Assembly: GCA_937952245.1 (NCBI GenBank)
Contig: CALFYS010000014.1
Coordinates: 1 to 48,701 of the forward strand
Source of the DNA: an uncultured Alphaproteobacteria bacterium
Lineage (GTDB): Bacteria; Pseudomonadota; Alphaproteobacteria; Puniceispirillales; UBA1172
Direction: 5' to 3'
Length of the DNA: 48,701 nt
Position numbers and translations under genes: made by a program. Below, piece after piece: positions 7,844 to 15,370 of the stretch (positions are counted from its first letter, which is position 1; the number at the start of each line of letters is the position of its first letter). The notes beneath the pieces were generated by a model, which worked only from the letters and a program-made list of their open reading frames with translations, did no database searches and was not told where the DNA came from.

Positions 7844-8872
7844 ATGTCCCAACAACAGGGTCTTCATCCATTAATGGTTTCTGCCTGCCGCTTTGGTGGG
7901 CTTTTAAGCGTTTCATTGGCGCTTCTTTTTATTTTAAACAATTTTTTGACTTATGTCGGCGGTTTCCCCGGCATTTACGGCACATTGGGCGCGGCGGGGC
8001 TTTTCGGCTTCAGCGCCCCAAAAGGTGATGTCTCTGGCTTCACCCTGACCATGGGTTGGGTTCAGGTGTTGATGTGCATCGGGGTGGTTGTTGGCGCGGC
8101 GTTTTATACCCGCAGCAAAGGTTCTCTTCTTGTTGATTCCAACCGCATGGATTATTTGGCATCATTGATCATCAGGGCGGCGTTCTGGGGCGTGTTATTT
8201 GTTGGCGTCGCTGATGCTATTATTTCATTTATTCGCGTGGAAGATATTCATACCGCGCTGTTTGGCAAAGAGATTGCAACAAAATTAGGCCTGTCGTCAT
8301 GGCGGGGGATGTATATTCATATCCCACTTTTGGTTTTGGGCGCGATTATTGGTTTCAGGGATAAATCGGTTTCCGTTGTTTGGCTGATCCTATTGGTGGT
8401 GATCGCTGAAATGTTGATCGTCTTGGCGCGGTTTATCTTTGCTTATGAACAAACCTTTATGGGGGATCTGGTGCGCTTTTGGTACGCGGCTCTGTTCCTT
8501 TTTGCCAGCGCCCATACGTTGAAAGAAGAAGGCCATGTCCGTGTTGATGTGATCTTCGCCAGCTTCCAAGACCGGACAAAGGCATGGGTCAATGCCACCG
8601 GTTCAGTTGCCTTTGGGATGCCGCTGTGCTGGCTGATTTTGGTGTTGGGTATGTCTGGCAAATCCAGCCTGATCAACAGCCCTATGTTAAACTTTGAAAC
8701 GTCAATGAGCGGTTTTGGCATGTATGTCAAATACCTGATGGCGGCATTCCTTGTGGTGTTTGCCATGTCCATGTTGGCGCAATTCACCAGTTATTTCTTG
8801 AACGCGCTGGCCATCATGAACGGTGATGTCAGCAAAGATGACGCCGAAACGGGCGCAGAACAGAAAGCGTAA
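7844..8872 (+). CDS. TRAP transporter small permease, enlarged (DctQ-type)
   Basis: Inner-membrane subunit of the TRAP transporter. At 342 aa it is about twice the usual DctQ length. The C-terminal half (from about residue 180) is the DctQ-like part, with the characteristic segment FASAHTLKEEGHVRVDVIF followed by two membrane spans. The N-terminal half adds about four hydrophobic segments that canonical DctQ lacks. Extended small permeases are known to accompany some TakP-type receptors. Only 3 bp separate it from the large permease gene, indicating translational coupling. The C-terminal tail is acidic and soluble. Confidence 0.85.
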   Translation: MSQQQGLHPLMVSACRFGGLLSVSLALLFILNNFLTYVGGFPGIYGTLGAAGLFGFSAPKGDVSGFTLTMGWVQVLMCIGVVVGAAFYTRSKGSLLVDSNRMDYLASLIIRAAFWGVLFVGVADAIISFIRVEDIHTALFGKEIATKLGLSSWRGMYIHIPLLVLGAIIGFRDKSVSVVWLILLVVIAEMLIVLARFIFAYEQTFMGDLVRFWYAALFLFASAHTLKEEGHVRVDVIFASFQDRTKAWVNATGSVAFGMPLCWLILVLGMSGKSSLINSPMLNFETSMSGFGMYVKYLMAAFLVVFAMSMLAQFTSYFLNALAIMNGDVSKDDAETGAEQKA

Positions 8873-8875
8873 ACC

Positions 8876-11530
8876 ATGGAACTCGTCTTTCTTGCTATTT
8901 TGTTTTTGACCATGATGTATGCCCTGGGTTCAGGGTATCCAGTGGCCTTTGCCTTGCCCGGGGCGGCGATTGTAACCATTACTTTGGCAGGCATCTGCGG
9001 TTATTTCTTTGCCAGTGACAGCGGCGCTTATTTTATTCAGGACGGCCCGATTGAATGGCTGACAGCGGGGGTGACCAATTTCCGCGGCATTTATTGGGAG
9101 GTTGAACGCGATACCTTGATCGCGATTCCATTGTTTATCTTCATGGGCATTATGTTGCAGCGGTCTCGCATCGCTGAAGATTTGCTGGTGACCATGGCGC
9201 AGCTCTTTGGCCCTATTCCCGGTGGTTTGGGGATTTCCGTTGTTTTTGTGGGGGCGTTATTGGCCGCTACAACAGGGATTGTTGGCGCGACGGTGGTGGC
9301 CATGGGTTTGATCTCATTGCCGGCCATGTTGCGGAATAATTACTCAAAACCGCTGGCGACAGGGACAATCTGTGCATCAGGGACATTGGGTCAGATTATC
9401 CCGCCTTCAATCGTTTTGATTATTCTGGCTGACCAGTTGGCCAGCGCGGCGGACCAAGCGGCGTCAGAACGAAAGTCGCTTTACAAAGAAGCGACGGGCG
9501 AATTTTCAATGCCATCGACCTTGGATATTGTCTCCACATCAGCGGGGGATATGTTCTTGGGCGCGTTTATCCCGGGGCTGATTCTTGTTGGTCTTTATAT
9601 GGCGTATATTCTGATCTCGGCTTTGTTGCGGCCGCAAACCGCCCCTGCCGTGCCGTATGATGGCAAATTGCTGGAACGTGCCTTTATCCAAAAAGTCGTG
9701 TTGTCATTGGTGCCGCCATTGGTGCTGATCTTTGTGGTGCTAGGCTCAATCATCGGCGGCATTGCAACGGTTAATCAGGCAGGCGCGATTGGCGCGATTG
9801 GTGCGACCATCATGGCCGGCTATCGTCTCCGTGAAGGGGAAAAAGACGCGTATTATCCGGCTATTCTGGCGGTCATCTCAATGGTCGTCATTGGGATTCT
9901 GACCAGTATGTTCTCGTTGAACGTCCGGAAAATTGAAACCGGCATGGATGCTTTCGGCATCGCGCTGGCCTTGGTGGCGGTTTTTGCCTTTGTGGTATCC
10001 GTGGTCTGGTCAGGCTGGCGGACATTCAAGATCGAAGACACATTAAATGGCGTGATGCTTGAAAGCGCCAAGACCACCTCCATGGTGTTTATCATCCTCT
10101 TGGGCGCGGCGATGTTGACCGCGGCCTTCCGCGGTTTTGGTGGTGAAGAAATCGTTAAAGAATTCCTGACAGGTCTTCCTGGCGGGTTCTGGACACAGTT
10201 TATTGTGGTGATGGCGGTGATCTTCCTCTTGGGCTTCTTCCTCGATTTCATTGAAATCGCGGTGGTTGTTGTGCCGATTGTATCGCCGATTTTGCTTTCG
10301 GATCCATCCGCCAATGTCACAGCGGTATGGCTTGGGGTGATGATTGGGATGAATATCCAAACATCATTTTTGACGCCGCCATTTGGTTTTGCTCTGTTCT
10401 ATTTGCGGGGCGTGGCCTCCAGTGTCGTTAAGACCTTGGATATTTATAAAGGCGTTGTGCCGTTTATTGCCTTGCAGCTTGTGGGGCTGGCGATTGTGGG
10501 GTTCTATCCGCCATTGGTGAATTACCTGCCGGTGCGGACGTATCTGACATCTGAAACAGCCCCGCCGCCTAAAAACCCGCGTTTGCAGGCCTGTTTGGAA
10601 GATTATCTTTTCGATTATTATGTCGAAGAACGTGACCGGATCGAAGGGTCAACGGCAAAGCTTGCCGCCCTTGACCTATCGTCATTGCCGTCTGACATCA
10701 AACGTGATTTGGGCCGGACTGTAAAAGGCGTGACAGGCATTTACACGCTGATCGAAGATATTCGCGATGCTGAACAGGCCGTGGAAGAAGCCTCGGTTGA
10801 CTACCGCCCTGTCCATGCCGAAGTTCGTGCTTTGGAACGTGATATTCGCCGCAATAAAAAGGCGATTGAAAAAATCAAATTGGAAGCACGCGGCACGGAT
10901 GATCCTGACCAAAAGGCGCATTTCGAAGAAGAAAAAGCGGAACTTGAAGGTGAGATTGAAGCCTTGATGGCTGAAATTCCTCAAGATTGGAAAGAGATCA
11001 ATAAAGATTACCGTAAAATCACCGGCAATCTGGCCAAAGCCCAAAAACAGTATCGCAAAACTGTTGATGACAGTTATGAAAGCCTCGTTAACGCGATCGC
11101 TGTTCTGGAGGCCACGGATGCCCTTGCCGCGGTTGAACAAGACTTGACCGGATTGCTGGATGTCATCAAAGAAGATGGTGATCATGAAGCCGCCCGTGAG
11201 GCGATTAAATCAGTGACAGCAATGGTCACCGAAGTGCCGGGCACAAAAGCCGTGACGTCCGAATTATCCAAGGCGAAAAAAGCGCTTCGCAAAAAGCGTG
11301 AAAAGCCAAAGAAGGCGATCAAAGCGGTGAAGAAAGCCATCAAAGCCTTTGATAAAGATTTGGCCGCACGCCAAAACGCTGGCGCGGAAGTGATCGGGAT
11401 GCTGAAAAGCTTTGAGGTTGAGATCAGGGATACCATCGGCCTTCGGCAACAAGATCGGTTAAGCCTTGAACAGGCCAGCGCCATTTCAGGCTGTTTGGCC
11501 AAACATCGGGATATTTCTCTGAGTTTCTAA
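8876..11530 (+). CDS. TRAP transporter large permease with C-terminal coiled-coil extension (DctM-type)
   Basis: The transport channel subunit of the TRAP system. Residues 1 to about 560 are multi-spanning membrane sequence of DctM type, with blocks such as TTGIVGATVVAMGLISLP, GTLGQIIPPSIVLIILA and NIQTSFLTPPFGFALFYLRG. From about residue 563 to 884 the protein switches to a highly charged, heptad-rich segment dominated by Glu, Lys, Ala and Asp (for example KKALRKKREKPKKAIKAVKK), predicted to be long coiled coil in cytoplasm or periplasm. Ordinary DctM subunits are about 430 aa. No frameshift separates the parts and the codon use is continuous, so it is a genuine fusion. Confidence 0.9.
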   Translation: MELVFLAILFLTMMYALGSGYPVAFALPGAAIVTITLAGICGYFFASDSGAYFIQDGPIEWLTAGVTNFRGIYWEVERDTLIAIPLFIFMGIMLQRSRIAEDLLVTMAQLFGPIPGGLGISVVFVGALLAATTGIVGATVVAMGLISLPAMLRNNYSKPLATGTICASGTLGQIIPPSIVLIILADQLASAADQAASERKSLYKEATGEFSMPSTLDIVSTSAGDMFLGAFIPGLILVGLYMAYILISALLRPQTAPAVPYDGKLLERAFIQKVVLSLVPPLVLIFVVLGSIIGGIATVNQAGAIGAIGATIMAGYRLREGEKDAYYPAILAVISMVVIGILTSMFSLNVRKIETGMDAFGIALALVAVFAFVVSVVWSGWRTFKIEDTLNGVMLESAKTTSMVFIILLGAAMLTAAFRGFGGEEIVKEFLTGLPGGFWTQFIVVMAVIFLLGFFLDFIEIAVVVVPIVSPILLSDPSANVTAVWLGVMIGMNIQTSFLTPPFGFALFYLRGVASSVVKTLDIYKGVVPFIALQLVGLAIVGFYPPLVNYLPVRTYLTSETAPPPKNPRLQACLEDYLFDYYVEERDRIEGSTAKLAALDLSSLPSDIKRDLGRTVKGVTGIYTLIEDIRDAEQAVEEASVDYRPVHAEVRALERDIRRNKKAIEKIKLEARGTDDPDQKAHFEEEKAELEGEIEALMAEIPQDWKEINKDYRKITGNLAKAQKQYRKTVDDSYESLVNAIAVLEATDALAAVEQDLTGLLDVIKEDGDHEAAREAIKSVTAMVTEVPGTKAVTSELSKAKKALRKKREKPKKAIKAVKKAIKAFDKDLAARQNAGAEVIGMLKSFEVEIRDTIGLRQQDRLSLEQASAISGCLAKHRDISLSF

Positions 11531-11538
11531 ATCATATG

Positions 11539-11567
11539 AAGCGGCCTTAACGGGCCGTTTCTTTTTT
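11539..11567 (+). terminator. Rho-independent terminator of the TRAP operon
   Basis: Stem AAGCGGCC / GGCCGTTT with a TTAACG loop (one G-T pair), followed by CTTTTTT, directly after the large permease stop codon. Confidence 0.85.
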
Positions 11568-11638
11568 GTCTGTTGTTTTTAATCCTGATGGGGCTTGGCA
11601 CGGGGTGCCATCACAATGCCGCTAAAAAGGAGACAACA

Positions 11639-11971
11639 ATGGCAAAAACTGAATCCATCAATATTGAGACCACCTCCGGCCAGAGCCTGTCGGCGCGGAT
11701 CGGTTACGCGGCGGGGGCGCATCGCGGCTGGGCGATTTTCGCCCATTGCTTTACCTGTTCAAAAGACAGCCTTGCCGCCGCAAGGGTCTCACAAGAATTG
11801 GCCATGCTGGGCATCGGGGTGTTGCGGCTTGATTTCACCGGTCTTGGCCAGTCTTCAGGGGATTTTGGCACCACCAGTTTAACCTCAAATATTGGGGATA
11901 TTGCCGCGGGATATGCTTGGCTCGAAGAACATCACCACGCGCCAGCATTAAAATTTCGATTGATCTTATAA
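11639..11971 (+). pseudogene. truncated alpha/beta hydrolase-OsmC fusion gene remnant
   Basis: The 110-aa frame encodes the N-terminal third of the bifunctional alpha/beta hydrolase-OsmC family: FAHCFTCSKDSLAAARVSQ, then VLRLDFTGLGQSSGDF and TSLTSNIGDIAAGYAWL. Normal members are about 400 aa. Here the sequence stops making sense right after the EEHHHAPAL segment, where the GHSLGG nucleophile motif should follow, and ends KFRLIL. No later hydrolase or OsmC sequence is found before dddP. A good AAGGAG site precedes the ATG, so the fragment may still be translated, but it lacks the catalytic serine. It is most likely a deletion or insertion scar. Confidence 0.85.
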
Positions 11972-12023
11972 AAAAACAGCCATACCGTTTTTAAAGGACA
12001 ACTGATTTTTTTGAGGTGACGTC

Positions 12024-13361
12024 ATGAATGCTCCCCATTTCCGTGATAACCGTAAGATTGATCCAACCCGCGGCCAATCCTCCACCGCTTTGATGCCGGA
12101 TGGCTCACCCCGTGATAATGATCGGGTTGAAATTGGCCCCACACAATTGGCTTTTGATGAATGGGCCGCCGCGGGGTTGACCGCGCCTAATCTGAAAGCC
12201 ATGCGGGAATATCGCTTGGATCGAATTGTTGGCCAGTTGCAAAAGCATGATTATGGCGCGGTGTTGTTGTTTGACCCGCTGAACATTCGCTATGCCACGG
12301 ATTCCACCAATATGCAGTTGTGGAACACTCATAACCCGTTCCGCGCCTGTTTGGTGACGGCCACCGGTTATATGATTCTCTGGGATTATAAAAACTCACC
12401 GTTCTTGGCGGATCACAACCCATTGGTCAGGGAATCACGTTCAGGGGCATCAATGTTCTATTTTGCTACCGGTGATCGTACAGGCGATGCGGCGGAAAAA
12501 TTCGGCGCTGAGATCGCCGATGTGATGCGCGAACACGTCGGCGAGAATAAACGCGTCGCCGTCGATAAGATCATGATTCACGGTCTGCGCGCCCTTGAGG
12601 CCAATGGGCTGATCGTTGAAGAAGGTGAAGTGGTGATGGAACACGCCCGCGTCATCAAAGGCCCTGATGAAATTTTAGCCATGCGTTGCGGGATGTACGC
12701 TTGTGAACAATCTGTTCTTGAAATGGAAAAAGCCGCTAAGCCGGGGATGAGCGAAGACGCCATCTGGGCGGTGCTTCATGCCGCGAATATTGAGCGCGGC
12801 GGCGAATGGATTGAAACCCGCCTGTTGGCTTCTGGCCCGCGCACCAACCCTTGGTTCCAAGAATGTGGCCCGCGCATTGTCCAGAATAATGAAATTCTGG
12901 CTTTTGATACGGATCTGATCGGCTGTTACGGCATTTGCAGTGATATTTCCCGCACTTGGTTCTTGGGCGACGCCGAACCGACCAAGGAAATGAAAGAAGA
13001 TTATCAATTGGCGCTGGAACATATCACCACCAATATGAACTTGATGAAGCCGGGGGTCAGTTTCCGTGATCTGACCTTTGAGGGCCATCAATTGCCGGAC
13101 CTTTACCAAAAGCAGAAATATTCCTGCCGTTTCCATGGTGTTGGACTTTGTGATGAATGGCCGTTGATCGCCTATCCCACCCATTATGTTGAAGGCGCGT
13201 TTGATGCCGTGCTGGAACCGGGGATGGTGCTTTGTGTTGAAGCCTTGGTCAGCCGTGAAGGCGGTGATTTCTCGATCAAATTGGAAGACCAAGTTTTGGT
13301 CACCGAAGATGGGTTTGAAAACCTGACCCGCTATCCGTTTGACGATAAGTTCTTGGCGTAA
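12024..13361 (+). CDS. dddP: DMSP lyase DddP
   Basis: Cleaves dimethylsulfoniopropionate into dimethyl sulfide, acrylate and a proton. The fold is that of M24 metallopeptidases, but this branch is a lyase. The 445-aa protein keeps every residue described for the Ruegeria lacuscaerulensis enzyme at identical numbering: metal ligands Asp295, Asp297 (FDTD), Asp307 (CSDISRTW), His371 (FHGVGLCDEW), Glu406 (CVEALVS) and Glu421 (KLEDQV), plus Tyr366 and the catalytic base Asp377. The N-terminal DNDRVEIGPTQLAFDEWAAA and NIRYATDSTNMQLWNTHNPF blocks are also DddP-type. A GAGGTGA site precedes the ATG. It follows a broken gene and converges with hpt. An Xaa-Pro peptidase function is very unlikely. Confidence 0.95.
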   Translation: MNAPHFRDNRKIDPTRGQSSTALMPDGSPRDNDRVEIGPTQLAFDEWAAAGLTAPNLKAMREYRLDRIVGQLQKHDYGAVLLFDPLNIRYATDSTNMQLWNTHNPFRACLVTATGYMILWDYKNSPFLADHNPLVRESRSGASMFYFATGDRTGDAAEKFGAEIADVMREHVGENKRVAVDKIMIHGLRALEANGLIVEEGEVVMEHARVIKGPDEILAMRCGMYACEQSVLEMEKAAKPGMSEDAIWAVLHAANIERGGEWIETRLLASGPRTNPWFQECGPRIVQNNEILAFDTDLIGCYGICSDISRTWFLGDAEPTKEMKEDYQLALEHITTNMNLMKPGVSFRDLTFEGHQLPDLYQKQKYSCRFHGVGLCDEWPLIAYPTHYVEGAFDAVLEPGMVLCVEALVSREGGDFSIKLEDQVLVTEDGFENLTRYPFDDKFLA

Positions 13362-13381
13362 GCTTAAGGGCTTGAATTGAT

Positions 13382-13921
13382 TTAATCGCGCAATCGCACC
13401 TTGCCAATATGCGGCAAGTTGCGGTTGTTCTGGGCGTAATCAATGCCATAGCCGACGACAAATTCATCGGGAATATCAAAGCCAACCCATTTGACGGGAA
13501 TATCCACCTCACGCCGTGACGGTTTGTTCAACAAGCAACAGACCTCAAGGCTTTTCGGCTTGCGGGTGGAAAGGATTTTCAACACTTGCGAAAGCGTATG
13601 GCCTGTGTCGATAATATCTTCCGCCACCAGCACATCAACATTTTCAATATCGCCATCCAAGTCTTTCAGGATGCGAACTTCGCGGGATGAGCGCATGCTG
13701 CTGCCGTAACTGGAGACCGTCATGAAATCAACCTCAACGGGCAAATCAAGCCGCCGCACCAGATCAGCGATGAACATAAACGAGCCGCGCAACAGCCCCA
13801 CCACCACTAATTTTTCGCTATTGGCATAATATTTGGAAATATCCCGCGACATGGCGTTGACCTTGGCGGTAATCTCACTTTCAGGGATCATAATATCGAC
13901 GTCGTAATCTTGGCTGGTCAT
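13382..13921 (-). CDS. hpt: hypoxanthine phosphoribosyltransferase
   Basis: Purine-salvage enzyme that joins hypoxanthine or guanine to PRPP to give IMP or GMP. The 179-aa protein has the PRPP-binding motif VLVAEDIIDTGHTL and the N-terminal VVGLLRGSFMFIADLVRRL. KWVGFDIPDEFVVGYGIDY is the base-binding region near the C-terminus. The frame is open for 19 more codons upstream, but MTSQDYDVDI is the start that fits the family. It converges with dddP with a 20-bp gap. Confidence 0.94.
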   Translation of the reverse strand: MTSQDYDVDIMIPESEITAKVNAMSRDISKYYANSEKLVVVGLLRGSFMFIADLVRRLDLPVEVDFMTVSSYGSSMRSSREVRILKDLDGDIENVDVLVAEDIIDTGHTLSQVLKILSTRKPKSLEVCCLLNKPSRREVDIPVKWVGFDIPDEFVVGYGIDYAQNNRNLPHIGKVRLRD

Positions 13922-14101
13922 AATCAATTCCTGTGATGCCCTGTGGTGATTTAACGAAGGGCAGTTTAGCAAAACCAACGCGACAGTTCCACCAAGACAA
14001 GAGATATAATTGAATAAAGCCGGAAACAGGTTAAATTAAACATAAGATTTCATCGCGCGGCGTTTGATCACGGCACGTTTCACCAAATGAAGGAGACCAT
14101 C

Positions 14102-14977
14102 ATGGCAACAATCGCATTTCTAGGGCTGGGGGTTATGGGCTATCCCATGGCGGGGCATTTGAAAGCGGCAGGCCATGAGGTGACAGTCTATAACCGCAGT
14201 GTCGCTAAGGCAGAACAATGGGTGGCGGAACATGGTGGCGGGCAAAGCGATGCCATGGCCGCAACCCCGCAAGACGCGGCAAAGGGGGCTGAATTTGTCT
14301 TTGCCTGTGTTGGCGCGGATGATGATGTGCGGCAAGTCACGATTGGTGAAGACGGCGCGTTTCAATCCATGGAAAAAGGTGCGATTTTTATTGATAACAC
14401 CACCGCCTCGGCGGATGTGGCGCGGGAGTTATACAGCACCGCCAAGGATAGCGGCTTGAGCTTTATTGATGCGCCTGTTTCCGGCGGGCAAGTGGGGGCT
14501 GAAAACGGCATCCTGACGGTGATGTGCGGTGGTGATGCCGATGCTTTTAAACGTGCTGAGCCGGTGATCCGTGCCTTTGGTAAAATTGTCACCCATATCG
14601 GCGGGGCGGGGGCTGGCCAGCAGGCCAAAATGGTCAACCAGATTTGCATCGCGGGCTTGGTGCAAGGCTTGTCGGAAGCGCTTAATTTTGGTCAGCGCGC
14701 GGGGCTGAATATGGACGCGGTGTTGGATACGATCTCCGGTGGTGCGGCGCAAAGCTGGCAGATGGTCAACCGCGGGCGGACGATGGTGAAGGATGAATTT
14801 GATTTCGGCTTCGCGCTGGATTGGATGATTAAGGATTTAAACATCTGTCTGGCAGAGGCGAAAGCCAATGGCGCGGACCTGACGGTGACGGCTGAAGTGC
14901 TGAAATATTATAAGGAATTGTCGGCACAAGGCTTTGGCCGGAATGATACCTCAGCGTTGATTAGACGGTTGAGGTAG
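14102..14977 (+). CDS. beta-hydroxyacid dehydrogenase family protein (NAD(P)-dependent)
   Basis: A 291-aa oxidoreductase of the 3-hydroxyisobutyrate dehydrogenase / tartronate semialdehyde reductase family. It has the Rossmann motif GLGVMG (residues 8-13), substrate motif FIDAPVSGG (121-129) and catalytic Lys176 (GAGQQAKMVNQ). The start with an AAGGAG site 6 nt ahead is chosen over an ATG 15 nt upstream. The substrate is unresolved: 3-hydroxyisobutyrate, 2-hydroxy-3-oxopropionate, succinic semialdehyde/4-hydroxybutyrate or 3-hydroxypropionate are all possible. The nearby semialdehyde dehydrogenase gene makes a short-chain semialdehyde link plausible, but this is inference. Confidence 0.88.
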   Translation: MATIAFLGLGVMGYPMAGHLKAAGHEVTVYNRSVAKAEQWVAEHGGGQSDAMAATPQDAAKGAEFVFACVGADDDVRQVTIGEDGAFQSMEKGAIFIDNTTASADVARELYSTAKDSGLSFIDAPVSGGQVGAENGILTVMCGGDADAFKRAEPVIRAFGKIVTHIGGAGAGQQAKMVNQICIAGLVQGLSEALNFGQRAGLNMDAVLDTISGGAAQSWQMVNRGRTMVKDEFDFGFALDWMIKDLNICLAEAKANGADLTVTAEVLKYYKELSAQGFGRNDTSALIRRLR

Positions 14978-14980
14978 GGG

Positions 14981-15208
14981 TTATTTGAATGGCCAAATGT
15001 TCTGAAGCCAACTTTTATCCGCAACAGGATCCTCAGTAATATTTTTTTCGTTATTTATATTTACTGGCTCATCTAACCAAATTCCCGACTGAACAAACTT
15101 ACGATATTTATTTCCGTCATGTTCAACCCATTCATAAGCGCGAGAAGGATTAACCTTTAGTAAAGGATGTTTTTCATTTTTCTTCTCCCCAGCACGGCAT
15201 TTTACCAA
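14981..15208 (-). CDS. small hypothetical protein, possibly frameshifted
   Basis: A 75-codon frame with a protein-like composition (RAYEWVEHDGNKYRKFVQSG) in a patch more AT-rich than its neighbours. The only in-frame initiator is TTG at 15206-15208 and has no Shine-Dalgarno. A better GGGGAGAAG site and ATG lie a few codons inside but in another frame, which stops after six codons, so a one-base change may have broken an originally ATG-started gene. No family recognised. Confidence 0.35.
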   Translation of the reverse strand: MVKCRAGEKKNEKHPLLKVNPSRAYEWVEHDGNKYRKFVQSGIWLDEPVNINNEKNITEDPVADKSWLQNIWPFK

Positions 15209-15281
15209 AGAGGGGTTAAAGAAACGTTAACGGGTGGGGGAAAGAGGGAAGCGGCCAGCGCCCAATAGAACGAGCGCCCAA

Positions 15282-15310
15282 TAAAAAAGGCGATCTTGTG
15301 ACCGCCTTTC
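15282..15310 (-). terminator. Rho-independent terminator downstream of gabD
   Basis: Read on the minus strand, an AAAGGCG / CGCCTTT stem with a 10-nt loop is followed by TTTATT. It lies about 60 nt after the gabD stop codon. Confidence 0.8.
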
Positions 15311-15370
15311 TTTAATCTTGTGATGGGAACATAAGCCTATGTTTTTTAAGCGGGGGCTTAAACTTCACCC

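Noticed and set aside
6685..11530. TRAP transporter as a DMSP importer because dddP is nearby
   Set aside because: The receptor resembles 2-oxoacid binders, a terminator and a broken gene separate it from dddP, and known DMSP importers are BCCT or ABC types.
5428..13361. Ectoine utilisation cluster: a EutA-like enzyme, a TRAP transporter and an M24-fold protein occur close together as in ueh-eut loci
   Set aside because: The M24-fold protein has the DddP residue set, the receptor resembles TakP rather than UehA, and eutB, eutC and eutE are missing. The EutA-like gene also points away from the others.
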